From contig NZ_FOGH01000003.1 in the NCBI RefSeq assembly GCF_900111165.1, positions 106,087 to 170,086 of the forward strand: 64,000 nucleotides of DNA, written 5' to 3'. The translations under genes and the position numbers were made by a program. This stretch comes from Nitrosomonas sp. Nm51. Its GTDB lineage: Bacteria > Pseudomonadota > Gammaproteobacteria > Burkholderiales > Nitrosomonadaceae. A model generated the notes under the pieces. The model searched no databases. It saw only the letters and a list, made by a program, of their open reading frames with translations, and was not told the DNA's origin. Positions 16,538-27,006 of the stretch are shown piece by piece. How positions within the stretch are numbered: the stretch's first letter is position 1; every line of letters begins with the position of its first letter.

Positions 16538-17929
16538 ATGTCTCCAAAAGTAGGAAGAAACGATCCTTGCCCCTGTGGAAGTGGTAAGAAGTATAAAAAA
16601 TGCTGTGCAAACGTAGACGCTGACGCTGAAGTGGATACACAGGAACGAAAAAGTTTCGATGGCGCCGTGCCCCGGGCGCTTGACTGGTTAACGAACAAGC
16701 ATCGCCGGGCTGTCAAAACAGCGCTCGAAGAATTACTGTTTGACAACTTATCCGAAGATGAATATAACGCATTGTCAGCACTCGACCAGGCAACCTGGCA
16801 GAGTATTCACATTAATGCAACCGAATGGCTGCTTGCCGAAGGGTATATAACGGTCAAAGATGAACATAAACGTGTTTCCGAATATCTGCTTGGACCAGGT
16901 GGACCGTTATTTACCGTTGATCAGCGCAACTGGATAGCGCAGCTGGGTGAACGTCCTTTGCGTCTGTATGAAGTGACTGACGTTATTGCCGGCCAGCAAA
17001 TGACATTATGCGACGTGCTGGATTCGAAAGCGCAGCCAGTTACCGTACATGAAAAAGCCGGCAGTGATTCTGTATTACTCGGTCAATATGTTGGTTTTCG
17101 GATCATGGAAGTCGGCGGCCATTATGAACTTTCTGGTGCGACTTACCCTTTCTCTTTGTTAAAGTCCCAGGAAGTTGCAGAACAGCTGCATGCCGTCAAA
17201 AAACAGTTCGGCCGGAAACGAAAAGGGTTGCAGGAGTCAATCAGTACAATCATCCTGCGCAAATGGCTCGAGCAGTTTTATGCTCCGATGCCAATGCCCG
17301 CCATAAGAGACGTCTTTTCTGGCGAATCCATGCTATTGATCACGGATTATTACAATGTAAATAACTGGGATGCGCTGGCCAGCGCACTAAAAACACAAAC
17401 GGATGTGGATGGCAGCCGCGAAACAGGCTGGAACCGTTTGATGGATTGTGAAAATGGACAAACCCGTTCACTAGCATCTATCAATATCGAGACGAGTCCT
17501 GACAGGATTTCATTGTTTTATAGAGCGCAAAGTTATGCCGACAAAGGCCGCCCCTGGTTTGAAGCGTTGGCGGGCAATGCTGTGAAGTTTATTTCGCGCG
17601 AAATAACCGATCCCATCGGCGCCATGAAGAATAGGCAGAAACAGGAAAAAACTAAGCCGCTACCGGCTGATCCGGATATTTCTCCGGAAATCCATACACA
17701 GGTTATCGAACAGACTTACCACCGCATGTATGCCAGCTGGGCTGATGAAGTTATTCCCAGGCTTGACGGCAAAACGCCACGGCAAGCGATCAAAACGCCT
17801 GCCGGTCTGGAACGGGTAAAAGGATTGCTGCGTATGTATGAAGCCCGGGAGAAAGAACAGGCCGCACAGGAAGGAAGAAAAGCAGTTTCATTTGCTTTTC
17901 TTTGGAAGTCGCTGGATATTTCGCCCTAA
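16538..17929 (+). CDS. SEC-C zinc-binding motif protein
   Basis: A 463-residue soluble protein. Residues 7-23 form the SEC-C zinc motif [16 protein letters not shown], also found at the C-terminus of SecA and in YchJ. The large remainder is unrecognised except near the end, where [20 protein letters not shown] resembles the short motif seen in other SEC-C proteins. The function is not known; zinc binding through the Cys/Cys-Cys set is expected. It is a single gene on the plus strand, flanked by gaps of 370 and 267 bp. Confidence 0.75.
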   Translation: MSPKVGRNDPCPCGSGKKYKKCCANVDADAEVDTQERKSFDGAVPRALDWLTNKHRRAVKTALEELLFDNLSEDEYNALSALDQATWQSIHINATEWLLAEGYITVKDEHKRVSEYLLGPGGPLFTVDQRNWIAQLGERPLRLYEVTDVIAGQQMTLCDVLDSKAQPVTVHEKAGSDSVLLGQYVGFRIMEVGGHYELSGATYPFSLLKSQEVAEQLHAVKKQFGRKRKGLQESISTIILRKWLEQFYAPMPMPAIRDVFSGESMLLITDYYNVNNWDALASALKTQTDVDGSRETGWNRLMDCENGQTRSLASINIETSPDRISLFYRAQSYADKGRPWFEALAGNAVKFISREITDPIGAMKNRQKQEKTKPLPADPDISPEIHTQVIEQTYHRMYASWADEVIPRLDGKTPRQAIKTPAGLERVKGLLRMYEAREKEQAAQEGRKAVSFAFLWKSLDISP

Positions 17930-18196
17930 CGTTCATTGCGGCAGACACCACCCCTGATCTTGAAAAAACGCTAAGATGAAAGGTGTCCGAGAGAGGGCGC
18001 ACATTTTTTTGGTGATTTGATTGCGTACGCCAGCGCGGCCCGCCGAACTGATCCGGACCCCGGGCTGCTTCAAACGAAAAAAGGCGCGTTTATTATATGC
18101 ATTAACACCGCTTTTCATGCCTGGCCCGAGTGACATTTCAGAGACTAAACATTGAATGGATGATGCGGAAACTTAAAAAAATAGCAATGGGGCAGC

Positions 18197-19741
18197 ATGT
18201 CTGAAGACGCGCAACAGAAAAAAATCAGCTTTACCGCACGTATGCTGGGTACAGTTGAGCGTCTGGGCAACAAACTGCCCGATCCTGCAATTCTGTTTGT
18301 CGGGTTGCTGTTCATAGTCTGGGTGCTTTCGTGGCTGCTTTCGCATATAGCGTTCGACGTCATCGATCCGCGTACAGATGCGTCACTCGTTATCCATAAT
18401 CTATTGTCTGGCACAGCAATAACCGAATTCATGTCGGTGATGGTAACGAATTTTTCACATTTTCATCCGGTAGGCGTGGTGCTTGTAGCGATGCTCGGAA
18501 TTGGCGTTGCTGAACATACAGGTTTCATCAATTCCGCTTTGCGTGCTTTGCTGAATGTTACTCCCGAACGGTTATTGACACCGGTGGTCATTTGCGCCGG
18601 TATCATCAGCCATTCCGCTGTTGACGCCGGATACGTGCTGGTCATACCGTTGGGCGGTGTCATTTTTTATGCTGCCGGAAGGCATCCTCTGGCTGGTATA
18701 GCCGCTGCTTTTGCAGGTGTTTCGGGCGGTTTCTCTGCAAACTTTGTACCCTCATCGCTTGATCCATTACTGCAGGGTCTGTCGCAGGCCGGTGCTCAGA
18801 TTCTCGATCCCGATATCGTGCTCAATCCGCTTAACAATTATTTCTTTACGGCGGCTTCATCCATTTTAATTATCGGATTTGGCTGGTTCGTGACAGAAAA
18901 AATCGTTGAACCGCGGCTGCGGCATACCGCGTTCAATAACAATACCGGAGATTTGCCTGCCATGCACGCGCTGGAACCTAACGAGCAAAAAGGGTTGCGT
19001 GCGGCGGGCCTTGTTTTTCTGCTCGGCGTCGTCGTTATGATTACAACGGCCTGGCCGTCTGAATCACCATGGCGGGATACAACAGGTGATCTCACTTCTG
19101 GCGAGGCACCAATCATGCGCTCGATTGTTTCATTGATTTTCCTGATGTTCATATTGCCGGGATGTGTATACGGTATTGTGGCTGGAACCGTGAAAAGCGC
19201 GAAAGACATTATAGATGGCATGACAAAAGCCATGCACCAGATGGCTTATTACCTCGTCATCATGTTTTTTATCGCCCAATTTGTCTATGCGTTCGGTCAG
19301 TCCAATCTTGGTGTTCTGCTTGCCCTGCAGGGGGCGGCTTTATTAAAGGCCTTGGCGCTGCCGTCGACTATTACGGTGATCGGGGTTGTTTTTATCACGG
19401 CATTCATCAATCTGTTTGTCGGTTCGGCCAGCGCAAAATGGGGGTTGCTCGCATCGATTTTTGTGCCCATGCTGATGCAGCTCGGCATTTCACCCGATCT
19501 GACGCAGGCCGCATACCGCATCGGTGATTCAAGCACCAATATCATTACACCATTGCTGCCATATTTCCCGCTTGTGGTTGTGTATTGCCAGCGTTACGTG
19601 AAGCATGCCGGAATCGGCACAGTTACAGCGATGATGTTGCCTTATTCGATAACTTTTCTCATTATCTGGACGTTATTTCTACTGCTGTTTATGTTCCTGG
19701 ATCTGCCGCTTGGCATTCAATCGCGTTATGGCTATCCGTAA
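18197..19741 (+). CDS. AbgT family transporter (p-aminobenzoyl-glutamate type)
   Basis: A 514-residue inner-membrane transporter with 11-13 hydrophobic segments. Family motifs include LGNKLPDPAILFVGLL near residue 30, SHSAVDAGYVLVIPLGG, GGFSANFVPSSLDPLLQGLS and, towards the C-terminus, GDSSTNIITPLLPYFPLVV. E. coli AbgT takes up p-aminobenzoyl-glutamate; other members (MtrF, YdaH) have been linked to folate-precursor or sulfonamide export. GGGGC precedes the ATG. No folate genes are nearby, so the substrate is inferred from family only. Confidence 0.92.
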   Translation: MSEDAQQKKISFTARMLGTVERLGNKLPDPAILFVGLLFIVWVLSWLLSHIAFDVIDPRTDASLVIHNLLSGTAITEFMSVMVTNFSHFHPVGVVLVAMLGIGVAEHTGFINSALRALLNVTPERLLTPVVICAGIISHSAVDAGYVLVIPLGGVIFYAAGRHPLAGIAAAFAGVSGGFSANFVPSSLDPLLQGLSQAGAQILDPDIVLNPLNNYFFTAASSILIIGFGWFVTEKIVEPRLRHTAFNNNTGDLPAMHALEPNEQKGLRAAGLVFLLGVVVMITTAWPSESPWRDTTGDLTSGEAPIMRSIVSLIFLMFILPGCVYGIVAGTVKSAKDIIDGMTKAMHQMAYYLVIMFFIAQFVYAFGQSNLGVLLALQGAALLKALALPSTITVIGVVFITAFINLFVGSASAKWGLLASIFVPMLMQLGISPDLTQAAYRIGDSSTNIITPLLPYFPLVVVYCQRYVKHAGIGTVTAMMLPYSITFLIIWTLFLLLFMFLDLPLGIQSRYGYP

Positions 19742-19885
19742 TTGTACTGTTCAATCCGTTTGTTGACTGCGTGCATTTTTTTAGCTGTGCAGATCCGGCA
19801 ATTTGCCCAATTTTCAAGAGGAAAAGGCCCGCGTTACCAGAGAGACTAAATGCGGTTTTTGATCTTCCGGATCCGCTCAAAAAAA

Positions 19886-20269
19886 CTATTGTTCTACAAA
19901 TTGACGCATAGCCTGTAACGCACCCGTCAGGTGTTCAGTAGCAATCAGCGTATGGCCTTCTTTCGCATGATTGATGGTCTCGACCAGCTGCTGGATGCTT
20001 TCGGTGATGTGTACTCTGCCTTCCGTATTGTTCTGTTCAATCGCAGCGATTTCGGCTTTTTTAACATATTCAAGGCTTTCTTTAGCGTGTTCAAGAATAT
20101 GGTCAGCGTGTGCTTTATGTGATTTTGCGGTTTTTGCGTGCTCGATAGCTTCCAGCATTAATGATTTTCCACCATCGAACTCGGTGTCCAGAAAGTCCGA
20201 TGCATTAATTGGGTAACTTAAAAACAGTGTAAATATTCCTGCAACCAGACATGCTGACAGATTTTTCAT
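19886..20269 (-). CDS. SmbP-like His-rich periplasmic protein (second copy)
   Basis: A 127-residue exported helical protein: signal peptide from MKNLSACLV to about INASD, then a bundle with His at regular spacing (EAIEHAKTAKSHKAHADHIL, about nine His in the mature chain). It is clearly diverged from the SmbP at 9.8 kb. Metal buffering in the periplasm is inferred from the family. The open frame begins 6 codons earlier, but the signal peptide starts here. Convergent with the abgT gene. Confidence 0.75.
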   Translation of the reverse strand: MKNLSACLVAGIFTLFLSYPINASDFLDTEFDGGKSLMLEAIEHAKTAKSHKAHADHILEHAKESLEYVKKAEIAAIEQNNTEGRVHITESIQQLVETINHAKEGHTLIATEHLTGALQAMRQFVEQ

Positions 20270-20539
20270 GATACAAGTCCTCATCATTTAAGATTCCTAT
20301 GGATGTGCTGCATTTGTTTTGCTTATGCTGCATATTTTGTCATAATGGCATCCTGTTTTGAAGGCGCCGGCTGGCACAAGTTCCGCGTATTTTTCCAGCA
20401 TTATGGCAGAATTCCTGATTTGGTGGTGACTTGAAATGAGGCAGTTACTGTTGATTTATATCCATGCCGGCCCAGATATACAACACATAATGTCGTCACG
20501 CAGTCAAATCCGGAGAAACCGTTAAAAAGAGGGCTTTAT

Positions 20540-21433
20540 ATGAATATTTTAATTACAGGCGGAACCGGCTTTATTGGCCAGTCATTGTGTCCGGCATTGC
20601 TTTCTGAAGGACACACAATTTCGGTTTACAGCCGTTATCCCAACAAAGTTGCGTCTATTTTTGGTAATCGGATAGAGCAAGTCGGCTCATTACGAAATCT
20701 GACAGAAGACGATCACTTCGATGCTATCGTTAACTTTGCCGGCGCGCCGATTTTTGCGGGCAGGTGGTCTGAAGAGCGCAAGCAGGTGCTTCTGAACAGT
20801 CGTTTAAATACAACACGCCTGCTGATTGATTTCATAGCAAAAGCGAAAACGAAACCGGCTGTTTTGTTAAGTGGCTCGGCAATCGGTTTTTACGGTGATC
20901 AGGGTGACACATTACTTGATGAGTCTTCTCCCGGTCTTGACGATTTTGGCCATCAATTATGCGCAGCCTGGGAACATGAGGCGGTGGCGGCAAAAGAATA
21001 TGGCGTCCGGGTCTGTTTGCTTCGTACCGGATTGGTTATTGGCAAACACGGCGGTTTTCTTGAACTCATGATCCAGCCATTCAAATTTGGCCTCGGCGGC
21101 AGGCTGGGTTCAGGCAACCAGTGGATGCCCTGGATTCACATTGATGATTATGTTGCCATGTGTCAGACTCTGCTCAATAATAATGCGCTTGAAGGCGTTT
21201 TTAATTTGACTGCACCTAACCCCGCGACCAATCGTGATTTTACGCAGGCACTGGCAGCACAGTTAAAAAGGCCCGCATTGCTGCCCATGCCCGGTTGGGC
21301 TTTAAAATTTATGCTTGGTGAAAGGGCCGGGTTGTTACTGGGCAGCCAGCGAGTCATGCCCAAACGTTTACAAGACGCTGGATTTCAATTCAAATATCCG
21401 ATGCTGGATGCAGCACTGGCAGATGTGCTTTAA
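20540..21433 (+). CDS. TIGR01777 family NAD(P)-dependent epimerase (YfcH-like)
   Basis: A 297-residue member of the extended SDR superfamily. N-terminal nucleotide-binding motif ITGGTGFIGQSL; NFAGAPIFAGRWSEERKQ and SGSAIGFYGDQGD are family hallmarks, with the active-site Tyr in GFYG. The C-terminal DUF1731-like part (PMPGWALKFMLGERAGLLLG) is present. Often labelled a nucleotide-sugar epimerase or wrongly a cell-division inhibitor; the true substrate is unknown. It stands alone, 70 nt before the convergent cobQ end. Confidence 0.9.
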   Translation: MNILITGGTGFIGQSLCPALLSEGHTISVYSRYPNKVASIFGNRIEQVGSLRNLTEDDHFDAIVNFAGAPIFAGRWSEERKQVLLNSRLNTTRLLIDFIAKAKTKPAVLLSGSAIGFYGDQGDTLLDESSPGLDDFGHQLCAAWEHEAVAAKEYGVRVCLLRTGLVIGKHGGFLELMIQPFKFGLGGRLGSGNQWMPWIHIDDYVAMCQTLLNNNALEGVFNLTAPNPATNRDFTQALAAQLKRPALLPMPGWALKFMLGERAGLLLGSQRVMPKRLQDAGFQFKYPMLDAALADVL

Positions 21434-21502
21434 ACCGTTTTCAACGGCCTGTCGATGGCATTGAATACCAATCCGTGGCGCCGCAACACCCCTGGTTGTT
21501 GA

Positions 21503-22987
21503 TTATGCAGATAAGCTGTTTAAATTGAGTAACTGGGAAAGCAAGCGTGTATCAAGATACTGATCGATACTGTCGGCCAGGCGGTTTATCGCGGCATCGC
21601 AAATAGCCGGATAATTCGGGGTTTCACTGCAGCTATTGAGTCCGGCCCATGTCAATAGTGCTGAACAGGCATCTGTAGACTCAAACAAACCATGCAGATA
21701 GCCGCCTATAATCAGGCCGTCTTCACTCATTGCGCCATCTGTCTCATGGTGCAAATAAACCATGGGCTTGTATTGCTTGTTGAAAACGGATACGCCGTTG
21801 TGCATCTCATAACCGGTGATGGCAGCGCCTGAAGATGCGAGTGTGCCGTGAACAGTGCGCAGTAATTTTTCCGGTTGCAGGGTCGTTTGCATATCGAAAA
21901 AAGCCAGCCCCTGGCTGCTGCCGGGCTCGCCTTCCAGCCCGGCGGGATCATGAATCAGTTTGCCCAGCATTTGAAATCCGCCGCAGACGCCCATCAGCTT
22001 GCCGCCATAACGCAAATGCCTGTGGACAGCCAGTTCCCATCCTTGTTTGCGCAACCAGTCCAGATCTGCGCGCACACTTTTCGAACCCGGAAGGATTATC
22101 AAATCAGCCGGTGGAATTGTTTCACCTGGCCCGACAAACTGCAGGTTTACCTGCGGATGCAAGCGCAATGGATCAAAGTCGGTGTGGTTGCTGATACGCG
22201 GCAATGCCGGAATTATGACTTGTAAATATTCATGTTCGACCGGTGTTATAAAACCGGAGGTATGCGGCAGCGCATCTTCGGCTTCAAGATGCAATCCCTG
22301 TAAATAAGGCAGAACACCCAGCACCGGTTTGCCGGTATACTCTTCCAGCCAGTCCAAACCGGGTTTCAGCAGTGCAATATCGCCACGGAACCGGTTAATG
22401 ATGAATCCTTTAATTCGCGCGTTCTCGGTTTCGCTGAGCAAAGCGAGTGTGCCAATCAGCTGTGCAAAAACCCCGCCACGATCGATATCGGCAATCAGAA
22501 TAACCGGACAGTCGACTGTTTCGGCAAAACCCATATTGGCAATATCGTTTGCACGCAGATTGATTTCAGCGGGTGAGCCCGCGCCTTCGACAATTATTTT
22601 GTCATACCGGGCAGCCAGACGTGCATATGATTCAAGTACAGCATTCATCGCAACAGTTTTATATTGGTGAAAACCATACGCATGCATATTGGATACCGCA
22701 TGACCATGAATGATGACTTGTGCGCTTTTGTCTGTATTCGGTTTCAACAGCACGGGGTTCATGTCAGTATGCGGCAAAATACCCGCCGCGCATGCTTGTA
22801 CGGCTTGTGCACGTCCGATTTCTCCGCCGTCAATACTTACCACGCTGTTTAGCGCCATGTTCTGTGGTTTGAACGGCGCAATACGTACCCCCTGGCGTGA
22901 AAGCCACCGGCACAAAGCAGTCACCAGCATGCTTTTTCCGGCATCGGAGGTCGTGCCCTGAATCATGAGTGTTTGAGAACCTATCAT
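21503..22987 (-). CDS. cobQ: Cobyric acid synthase
   Basis: Glutamine-dependent amidase that converts adenosylcobyrinic acid a,c-diamide to adenosylcobyric acid. Its 494 residues show an N-terminal P-loop-like synthetase domain ([30 protein letters not shown]) and a C-terminal class I glutamine amidotransferase domain with the Cys in [11 protein letters not shown] and HGLFES. It is the last gene of the minus-strand B12 cluster (btuB-btuN-cobO-cobQ), 88 nt after cobO, and is probably under the upstream riboswitch. Confidence 0.95.
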   Translation of the reverse strand: MIGSQTLMIQGTTSDAGKSMLVTALCRWLSRQGVRIAPFKPQNMALNSVVSIDGGEIGRAQAVQACAAGILPHTDMNPVLLKPNTDKSAQVIIHGHAVSNMHAYGFHQYKTVAMNAVLESYARLAARYDKIIVEGAGSPAEINLRANDIANMGFAETVDCPVILIADIDRGGVFAQLIGTLALLSETENARIKGFIINRFRGDIALLKPGLDWLEEYTGKPVLGVLPYLQGLHLEAEDALPHTSGFITPVEHEYLQVIIPALPRISNHTDFDPLRLHPQVNLQFVGPGETIPPADLIILPGSKSVRADLDWLRKQGWELAVHRHLRYGGKLMGVCGGFQMLGKLIHDPAGLEGEPGSSQGLAFFDMQTTLQPEKLLRTVHGTLASSGAAITGYEMHNGVSVFNKQYKPMVYLHHETDGAMSEDGLIIGGYLHGLFESTDACSALLTWAGLNSCSETPNYPAICDAAINRLADSIDQYLDTRLLSQLLNLNSLSA

Positions 22988-23075
22988 CGTGGTATGCGGG
23001 TTGTTAAATCAAAGCTGAAATCAAATACGGATACGATAGTGTTTTGTTAGGGGCTGTCAACCCCCTCAGTTCAAA

Positions 23076-23690
23076 CTACAAATCGATTCCTTTTTGTGCG
23101 GTTATTCCGCAGCGGAATGCATGTTTGACATCACGCATTTCCGTAACTGTATCTGCCGCATCGCACAGTCTGTCAGGCGCGCCACGCCCGGTAATCACGA
23201 CATGCTGCATAAGTGGACGGCTTTGCAAATCGTTTAATACCTGGTCCATATCCAGCCAGCCGAATTTGAGCGGATACGTCAGCTCGTCAATCACAACCAG
23301 ATCAAACCGGGTATCACACAGCATTTTCTGTACGATAGACCAGCCGTTACGCGCGGTTGCAGTATCGCGTTCCAGATTTTGCGTATCCCAGGTAAACCCT
23401 TCGCCGAGCACATGCCAGACTATCTGTTTCTGTTTGCGGAAAAATGCCTCTTCACCGGTATCTGAACGGCCTTTGATAAACTGTGCAACACCTACACGCA
23501 TACCGTGTCCCAGGGCACGCGCAGTCATACCGAATGCCGAACTTGATTTGCCCTTGCCATTACCGGTCAACACCAGCAACAATCCTTTTTCCTGGTCGGC
23601 GCGCGCAATGGCTGCGTCTACAACCTGTTTCTTTTGTTGCATGCGCTGCCGGTAACGTGCTGCTTTGTCGGCAGTGTTGGAATTTGTCAT
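23076..23690 (-). CDS. cobO: Cob(I)yrinic acid a,c-diamide adenosyltransferase
   Basis: Transfers the 5'-deoxyadenosyl group from ATP to cob(I)alamin or corrinoid precursors (CobO/BtuR/CobA type), in assimilation or salvage. The 204 residues contain the Walker A GNGKGKSSSAFG, the VAQFIKG segment and VVIDELTYPLKFGWL, all typical of the family. Its ATG overlaps the stop of the preceding btuN-like gene (ATGA), which shows translational coupling. Together with btuB it suggests uptake and reactivation of corrinoids. Confidence 0.95.
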   Translation of the reverse strand: MTNSNTADKAARYRQRMQQKKQVVDAAIARADQEKGLLLVLTGNGKGKSSSAFGMTARALGHGMRVGVAQFIKGRSDTGEEAFFRKQKQIVWHVLGEGFTWDTQNLERDTATARNGWSIVQKMLCDTRFDLVVIDELTYPLKFGWLDMDQVLNDLQSRPLMQHVVITGRGAPDRLCDAADTVTEMRDVKHAFRCGITAQKGIDL

Positions 23691-24292
23691 ATTTGTCCAG
23701 CAGCATGTTTTTCTGTATTGAATCGTCGTGATATCAAAACAAAAATAATATGCAAGGTCATGGCTATGCCAGCATAGATAGCGAACGATTGGATATACAT
23801 TGGAAAATAGGTAAAGGATCGCGCGATGAATTCAACCCATGCGGTGTCATCAAAACGGCCGGAAAAAAAATAAAAGCCGCCGCTGGAAAATAACTCGCAT
23901 AATGTCAAACCCACGATCGCACACGATGTCAGTGGTATCAGTGTCTGCCATGTAAACCGATATTGACCGGCATACCAGCGACCTGCAAGCCATAGGGATG
24001 CATAGGCCGGCAGCAGGAAGCCATACGCTGGCGTCAAACAGTATCCGCTTGCGCCGCCCCAGGCATATGCGGCAAAATCAACCCACCAGCTTAACGCAAG
24101 AAATCCCAGCAAGGGCCACGTTGTTCTTAAATAAACACCGGCCAGAAAAAATATTGCCCACGAGGCGCCCGGCAGACTGTACACAGAGGAAAAGTGATAA
24201 TCGCGCGTGGTAACCATCAGTACTACCAGTACCGATGCAATCATAAACTGAAGACGTCCTGATAACGGTAATGAAGTTGAGAGTGAGACCAT
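23687..24292 (-). CDS. btuN: BtuN-like membrane component of B12 uptake
   Basis: A 201-residue integral membrane protein with five to six hydrophobic helices. The sequence TRDYHFSSVYSLPGASWAIF followed by FFLAGVYLRTTWPLLGFL resembles the protein predicted as an optional component of B12 transport, BtuN. Activity is unproven; the link rests on consistent co-location with btuB and cob genes, seen again here. Starts 20 nt after btuB and overlaps cobO by 4 nt. Confidence 0.7.
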   Translation of the reverse strand: MVSLSTSLPLSGRLQFMIASVLVVLMVTTRDYHFSSVYSLPGASWAIFFLAGVYLRTTWPLLGFLALSWWVDFAAYAWGGASGYCLTPAYGFLLPAYASLWLAGRWYAGQYRFTWQTLIPLTSCAIVGLTLCELFSSGGFYFFSGRFDDTAWVEFIARSFTYFPMYIQSFAIYAGIAMTLHIIFVLISRRFNTEKHAAGQI

Positions 24293-24312
24293 TTTTTACT
24301 TACTCCTTGTTT

Positions 24313-26193
24313 TTAAGGTTGGTATCGCAACATTGCGAAGAAATTGCGTCCCGGTTGGTTGAAAAATGCGGCTGTTTCGTAATGCGCGTTAAACAGATTC
24401 TCGATACGGCCCTGTATGCGCCAGTTTTTGCCCAACTGGTATTCCGCGCGCAAGTCGAACTTGACGTAGCTATCCAGTTTACGTGTATTTCCCAGGTCGT
24501 CAAAACGTTCGCCTTCGGCCAGAAACATCGCTCCCAGCGTATATTTACCAAACTGGCGATCGGTATTAAGGCGAAAAGATTGCCGCGCGCGTCTAGGCAA
24601 TACATTACCACGGTTTAAATCTGAAGAACGATTTTCCGGATCCAAAAAGGTCAGGTTGCCGTTAATCACCCAGCTTCTGATCTGTGTATTCAGAACGGCT
24701 TCCAGGCCTCTAATGCGCGCCTGATTGATATTATCAACTTCAAATGTATCGGCATCAAACGCAATCAGATCATTAATCCGGGTATCATAAACGTTCAGCG
24801 ACCAACTGCCCCAGTCCATTTTTCCGCGCAACCCGAACTCCAGGCTGCGCGAATTTTCAGGATCCAGGTTGGGATTGCCTGAAATCGGGAAATACAGTTC
24901 ATTAAATGTCGGTGCCTTGAACGCAGTGCCAAAGTTTGCCGTCAAGCGTATTGCTTTGGTAATCTTGTATCCGGTTCCTATCCCGCCGGTCAGTCGTGTT
25001 CCGAACTGCTCGTTCAGATCAACGCGGCCGGCAAGCTGGCCGTCAAATGATGCAATAGTTGCCTGATGTTGTGCAAAAACACCCCAATTATTGCGCGATG
25101 TAACGGTAAAAGCCTCCGTGCTGTCAACCTGGTCATTTTGATAATCCATGCCGATTGTCAGCAGCTGGTCTTTATGCACGGTAAAATCATTCAGAATTGA
25201 AATGGTATCGCGCACTGTATTAAACCGGGATGTCAGCTTGCGGCCGTTAAAACTGTCCAGGTAATCTTTGCTCCGGCCAGCTATCAGGTTTAGCTGCCAG
25301 AAATCCATTGGCGCATACTTGGCCGTTCCACCGAAAACCTGTTGCTGTAACTCGGATTTGTTCGGTGAAATGAACCCCGAAAAAGGATCGCTGGCGTCAA
25401 ATTGAGTTTTACCAGCCGATTGCATAAAATTAACGCCGATTTCCACACCGTTTCTGAAGCGATAACCGGCATTGGCCGAACCGGCTACATTCCGGTAGCC
25501 ATCCCGGTCGGGATCCGGACTGCTGGAAAAGCATCCCGCACTGGCCGATCCCGAACAGCTGTTAAAACCATCGGTGCCCCTGCCACTTGCCGTCAGATTA
25601 AACCAGCCCTGCTTGCTGTTACCGGACAAGCCCACGGAACCGTTCAGGGTACCGTAACTACCGCCGCCGAAGCTGAAAGTTGGTCTGAAACCGGTTTTGC
25701 CGTCTCCCTTGCGTGTAAAAATCTGTATAACCCCACCAATGGCCTCTGAACCGTACAGGCTCGAGCGCGGGCCGCGCACTATTTCAATGCGTTCGATTTG
25801 ATCGATCGGAATATTTTCGAAGGGTGTTGTGCCCGATGTTGCATTGCCGACCTTAATACCGTCAATAAGCACAAGAATATGATCAGTTTCGGTGCCGCGC
25901 ATCTGCATAAATGTACTTTTCCCGGGACCGCCGTTATTGACAATGTTAATGCCAGGCGCGCCCCGCAGCAGATCGTGGATTGAACGTGCCTGTTGGCGCT
26001 CAATATCTTCGCGGTCAATGATCGTCATGGATGCCAGAACCGCATCGGCTGTCTGTGCTGTTCGCGTTGCCGTCACTGTGACAGGCTCTCTTTGGTGTGC
26101 TGGCACATAATCAAATGTCCAGCCCGTTGCGCTGACAGCACTGCAAAGCCACAGCACTGCCGCCGGCAATATTCGTCTTCTCTGTTTTATCAT
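24313..26193 (-). CDS. btuB: TonB-dependent vitamin B12 receptor
   Basis: Outer-membrane ligand-gated channel for cobalamin, energised by TonB. The 626 residues show a signal peptide, TonB box EPVTVTATRT, the plug domain (DLLRGAPGINIVNNGGPGKS, RIEIVRGPRSSLYGSEAIGG) and a 22-strand barrel ending in aromatic YQP. AAGGATTAAA precedes the ATG. The 200-nt leader carries a B12 riboswitch, so expression should fall when intracellular cobalamin is high. First gene of the btuB-btuN-cobO-cobQ cluster. Confidence 0.93.
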   Translation of the reverse strand: MIKQRRRILPAAVLWLCSAVSATGWTFDYVPAHQREPVTVTATRTAQTADAVLASMTIIDREDIERQQARSIHDLLRGAPGINIVNNGGPGKSTFMQMRGTETDHILVLIDGIKVGNATSGTTPFENIPIDQIERIEIVRGPRSSLYGSEAIGGVIQIFTRKGDGKTGFRPTFSFGGGSYGTLNGSVGLSGNSKQGWFNLTASGRGTDGFNSCSGSASAGCFSSSPDPDRDGYRNVAGSANAGYRFRNGVEIGVNFMQSAGKTQFDASDPFSGFISPNKSELQQQVFGGTAKYAPMDFWQLNLIAGRSKDYLDSFNGRKLTSRFNTVRDTISILNDFTVHKDQLLTIGMDYQNDQVDSTEAFTVTSRNNWGVFAQHQATIASFDGQLAGRVDLNEQFGTRLTGGIGTGYKITKAIRLTANFGTAFKAPTFNELYFPISGNPNLDPENSRSLEFGLRGKMDWGSWSLNVYDTRINDLIAFDADTFEVDNINQARIRGLEAVLNTQIRSWVINGNLTFLDPENRSSDLNRGNVLPRRARQSFRLNTDRQFGKYTLGAMFLAEGERFDDLGNTRKLDSYVKFDLRAEYQLGKNWRIQGRIENLFNAHYETAAFFNQPGRNFFAMLRYQP

Positions 26194-26322
26194 TTTAATC
26201 CTTCGCGCCGCCCGCGCGCAATCCGTCTAAATTACGTGCGAAGGAATAAAAAATCAGTCCAGTCAGAGAAAAACCGGAAACCTGGATTTGAATACTGCCC
26301 TCCGCAATATATGTGTATTTAC

Positions 26323-26417
26323 TTCAGGCCGGTCTCCGGACTTATGAGCGGAGATGACTCCAGATTTGCGCCTTCCCATGCAATAATCTTGTACAGTGGC
26401 ATCATGCAAACCTTGAA
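26323..26417 (-). promoter_or_regulatory. Cobalamin riboswitch (compact variant) upstream of btuB
   Basis: Read on the minus strand, the leader contains GCCACTG, then ATGGGAAGGCGCAAATC, and finally the B12 box AAGTCCGGAGACCGGCC. The closing stem could be TTCAAGG with CCTGAA. The region between, which is usually longer and contains a C-rich CCCCGCAACTGT stretch, is replaced by a short GGAG-TCAT-CTCC hairpin. Position and conserved boxes make a regulatory RNA very likely; the compact core is unusual. No intrinsic terminator is obvious before btuB, so control at translation is inferred. Confidence 0.75.
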
Positions 26418-26440
26418 TAAAAACAGTATGATAAACTGTT
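26418..26440. repeat. AT-rich hairpin ahead of the riboswitch
   Basis: AAAACAGT and ACTGTTTT flank a seven-base loop, just upstream of the riboswitch aptamer on the minus strand. Could be a weak bidirectional terminator or part of the promoter region. Confidence 0.4.
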
Positions 26441-26744
26441 TTCTTCACTCATTTACCGTTGCGGGGGCAGTGCTGGCTTTGTTCCGTTGATACCGGATCG
26501 CACCAGCTTCCCGTTTAATCTTTTAATGTTCAAAAGGCACCTAAGGTAAGGGTGCGAAGGCTACAGAAATGCATGTTTAAAGTCAAGACCGCTTTTTTCT
26601 ATCTGCCGCTGTGCCCGCGCAATCTGCAATTTACTATCTGTAATCTCGTTTAGCTTGTTGTTTTTCCTCCTGATGATGAGATTTGATACAGTGTTTCATT
26701 GCAATCAGCAGCAACAATTCACAATTGTTAACACCCTCTGCTAC

Positions 26745-26998
26745 TCTATCCATATGATACTGTCTGGTACAGTGTTACCGTGGTGTTATGCAACGACACA
26801 GTACGCAGCAAAGGATTGTTCCCTTTTCAAGTACTGTAACGCGGTTGCAGAACACCACGGTAACGCCCTGTGGGTGAGTTTGCCAGCGTCCATGGTCTGC
26901 GTTGCATCTTTTGACAATAGAACGGCTATTGCCTGCAAGGCAGGCGTTGCCATGTATACTGACAAGTTCACTGAACCCGGCAATATCATATGGATAGA
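26745..26998. repeat. Nested foldback (inverted repeat) element
   Basis: Outer arms of 15 bp (TCTATCCATATGATA at 26745-26759 and its exact complement at 26984-26998) enclose a second hairpin with 14-bp perfect arms (GTTACCGTGGTGTT at 26774-26787 and complement at 26851-26864). The inner pairing continues imperfectly inwards through ATGCAACG...ACAGTAC. The open frames crossing it are not convincing. It lies between trmB and the btuB leader; possibly a non-autonomous mobile element. Confidence 0.65.
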
Positions 26999-27006
26999 AC
27001 ACTGGT

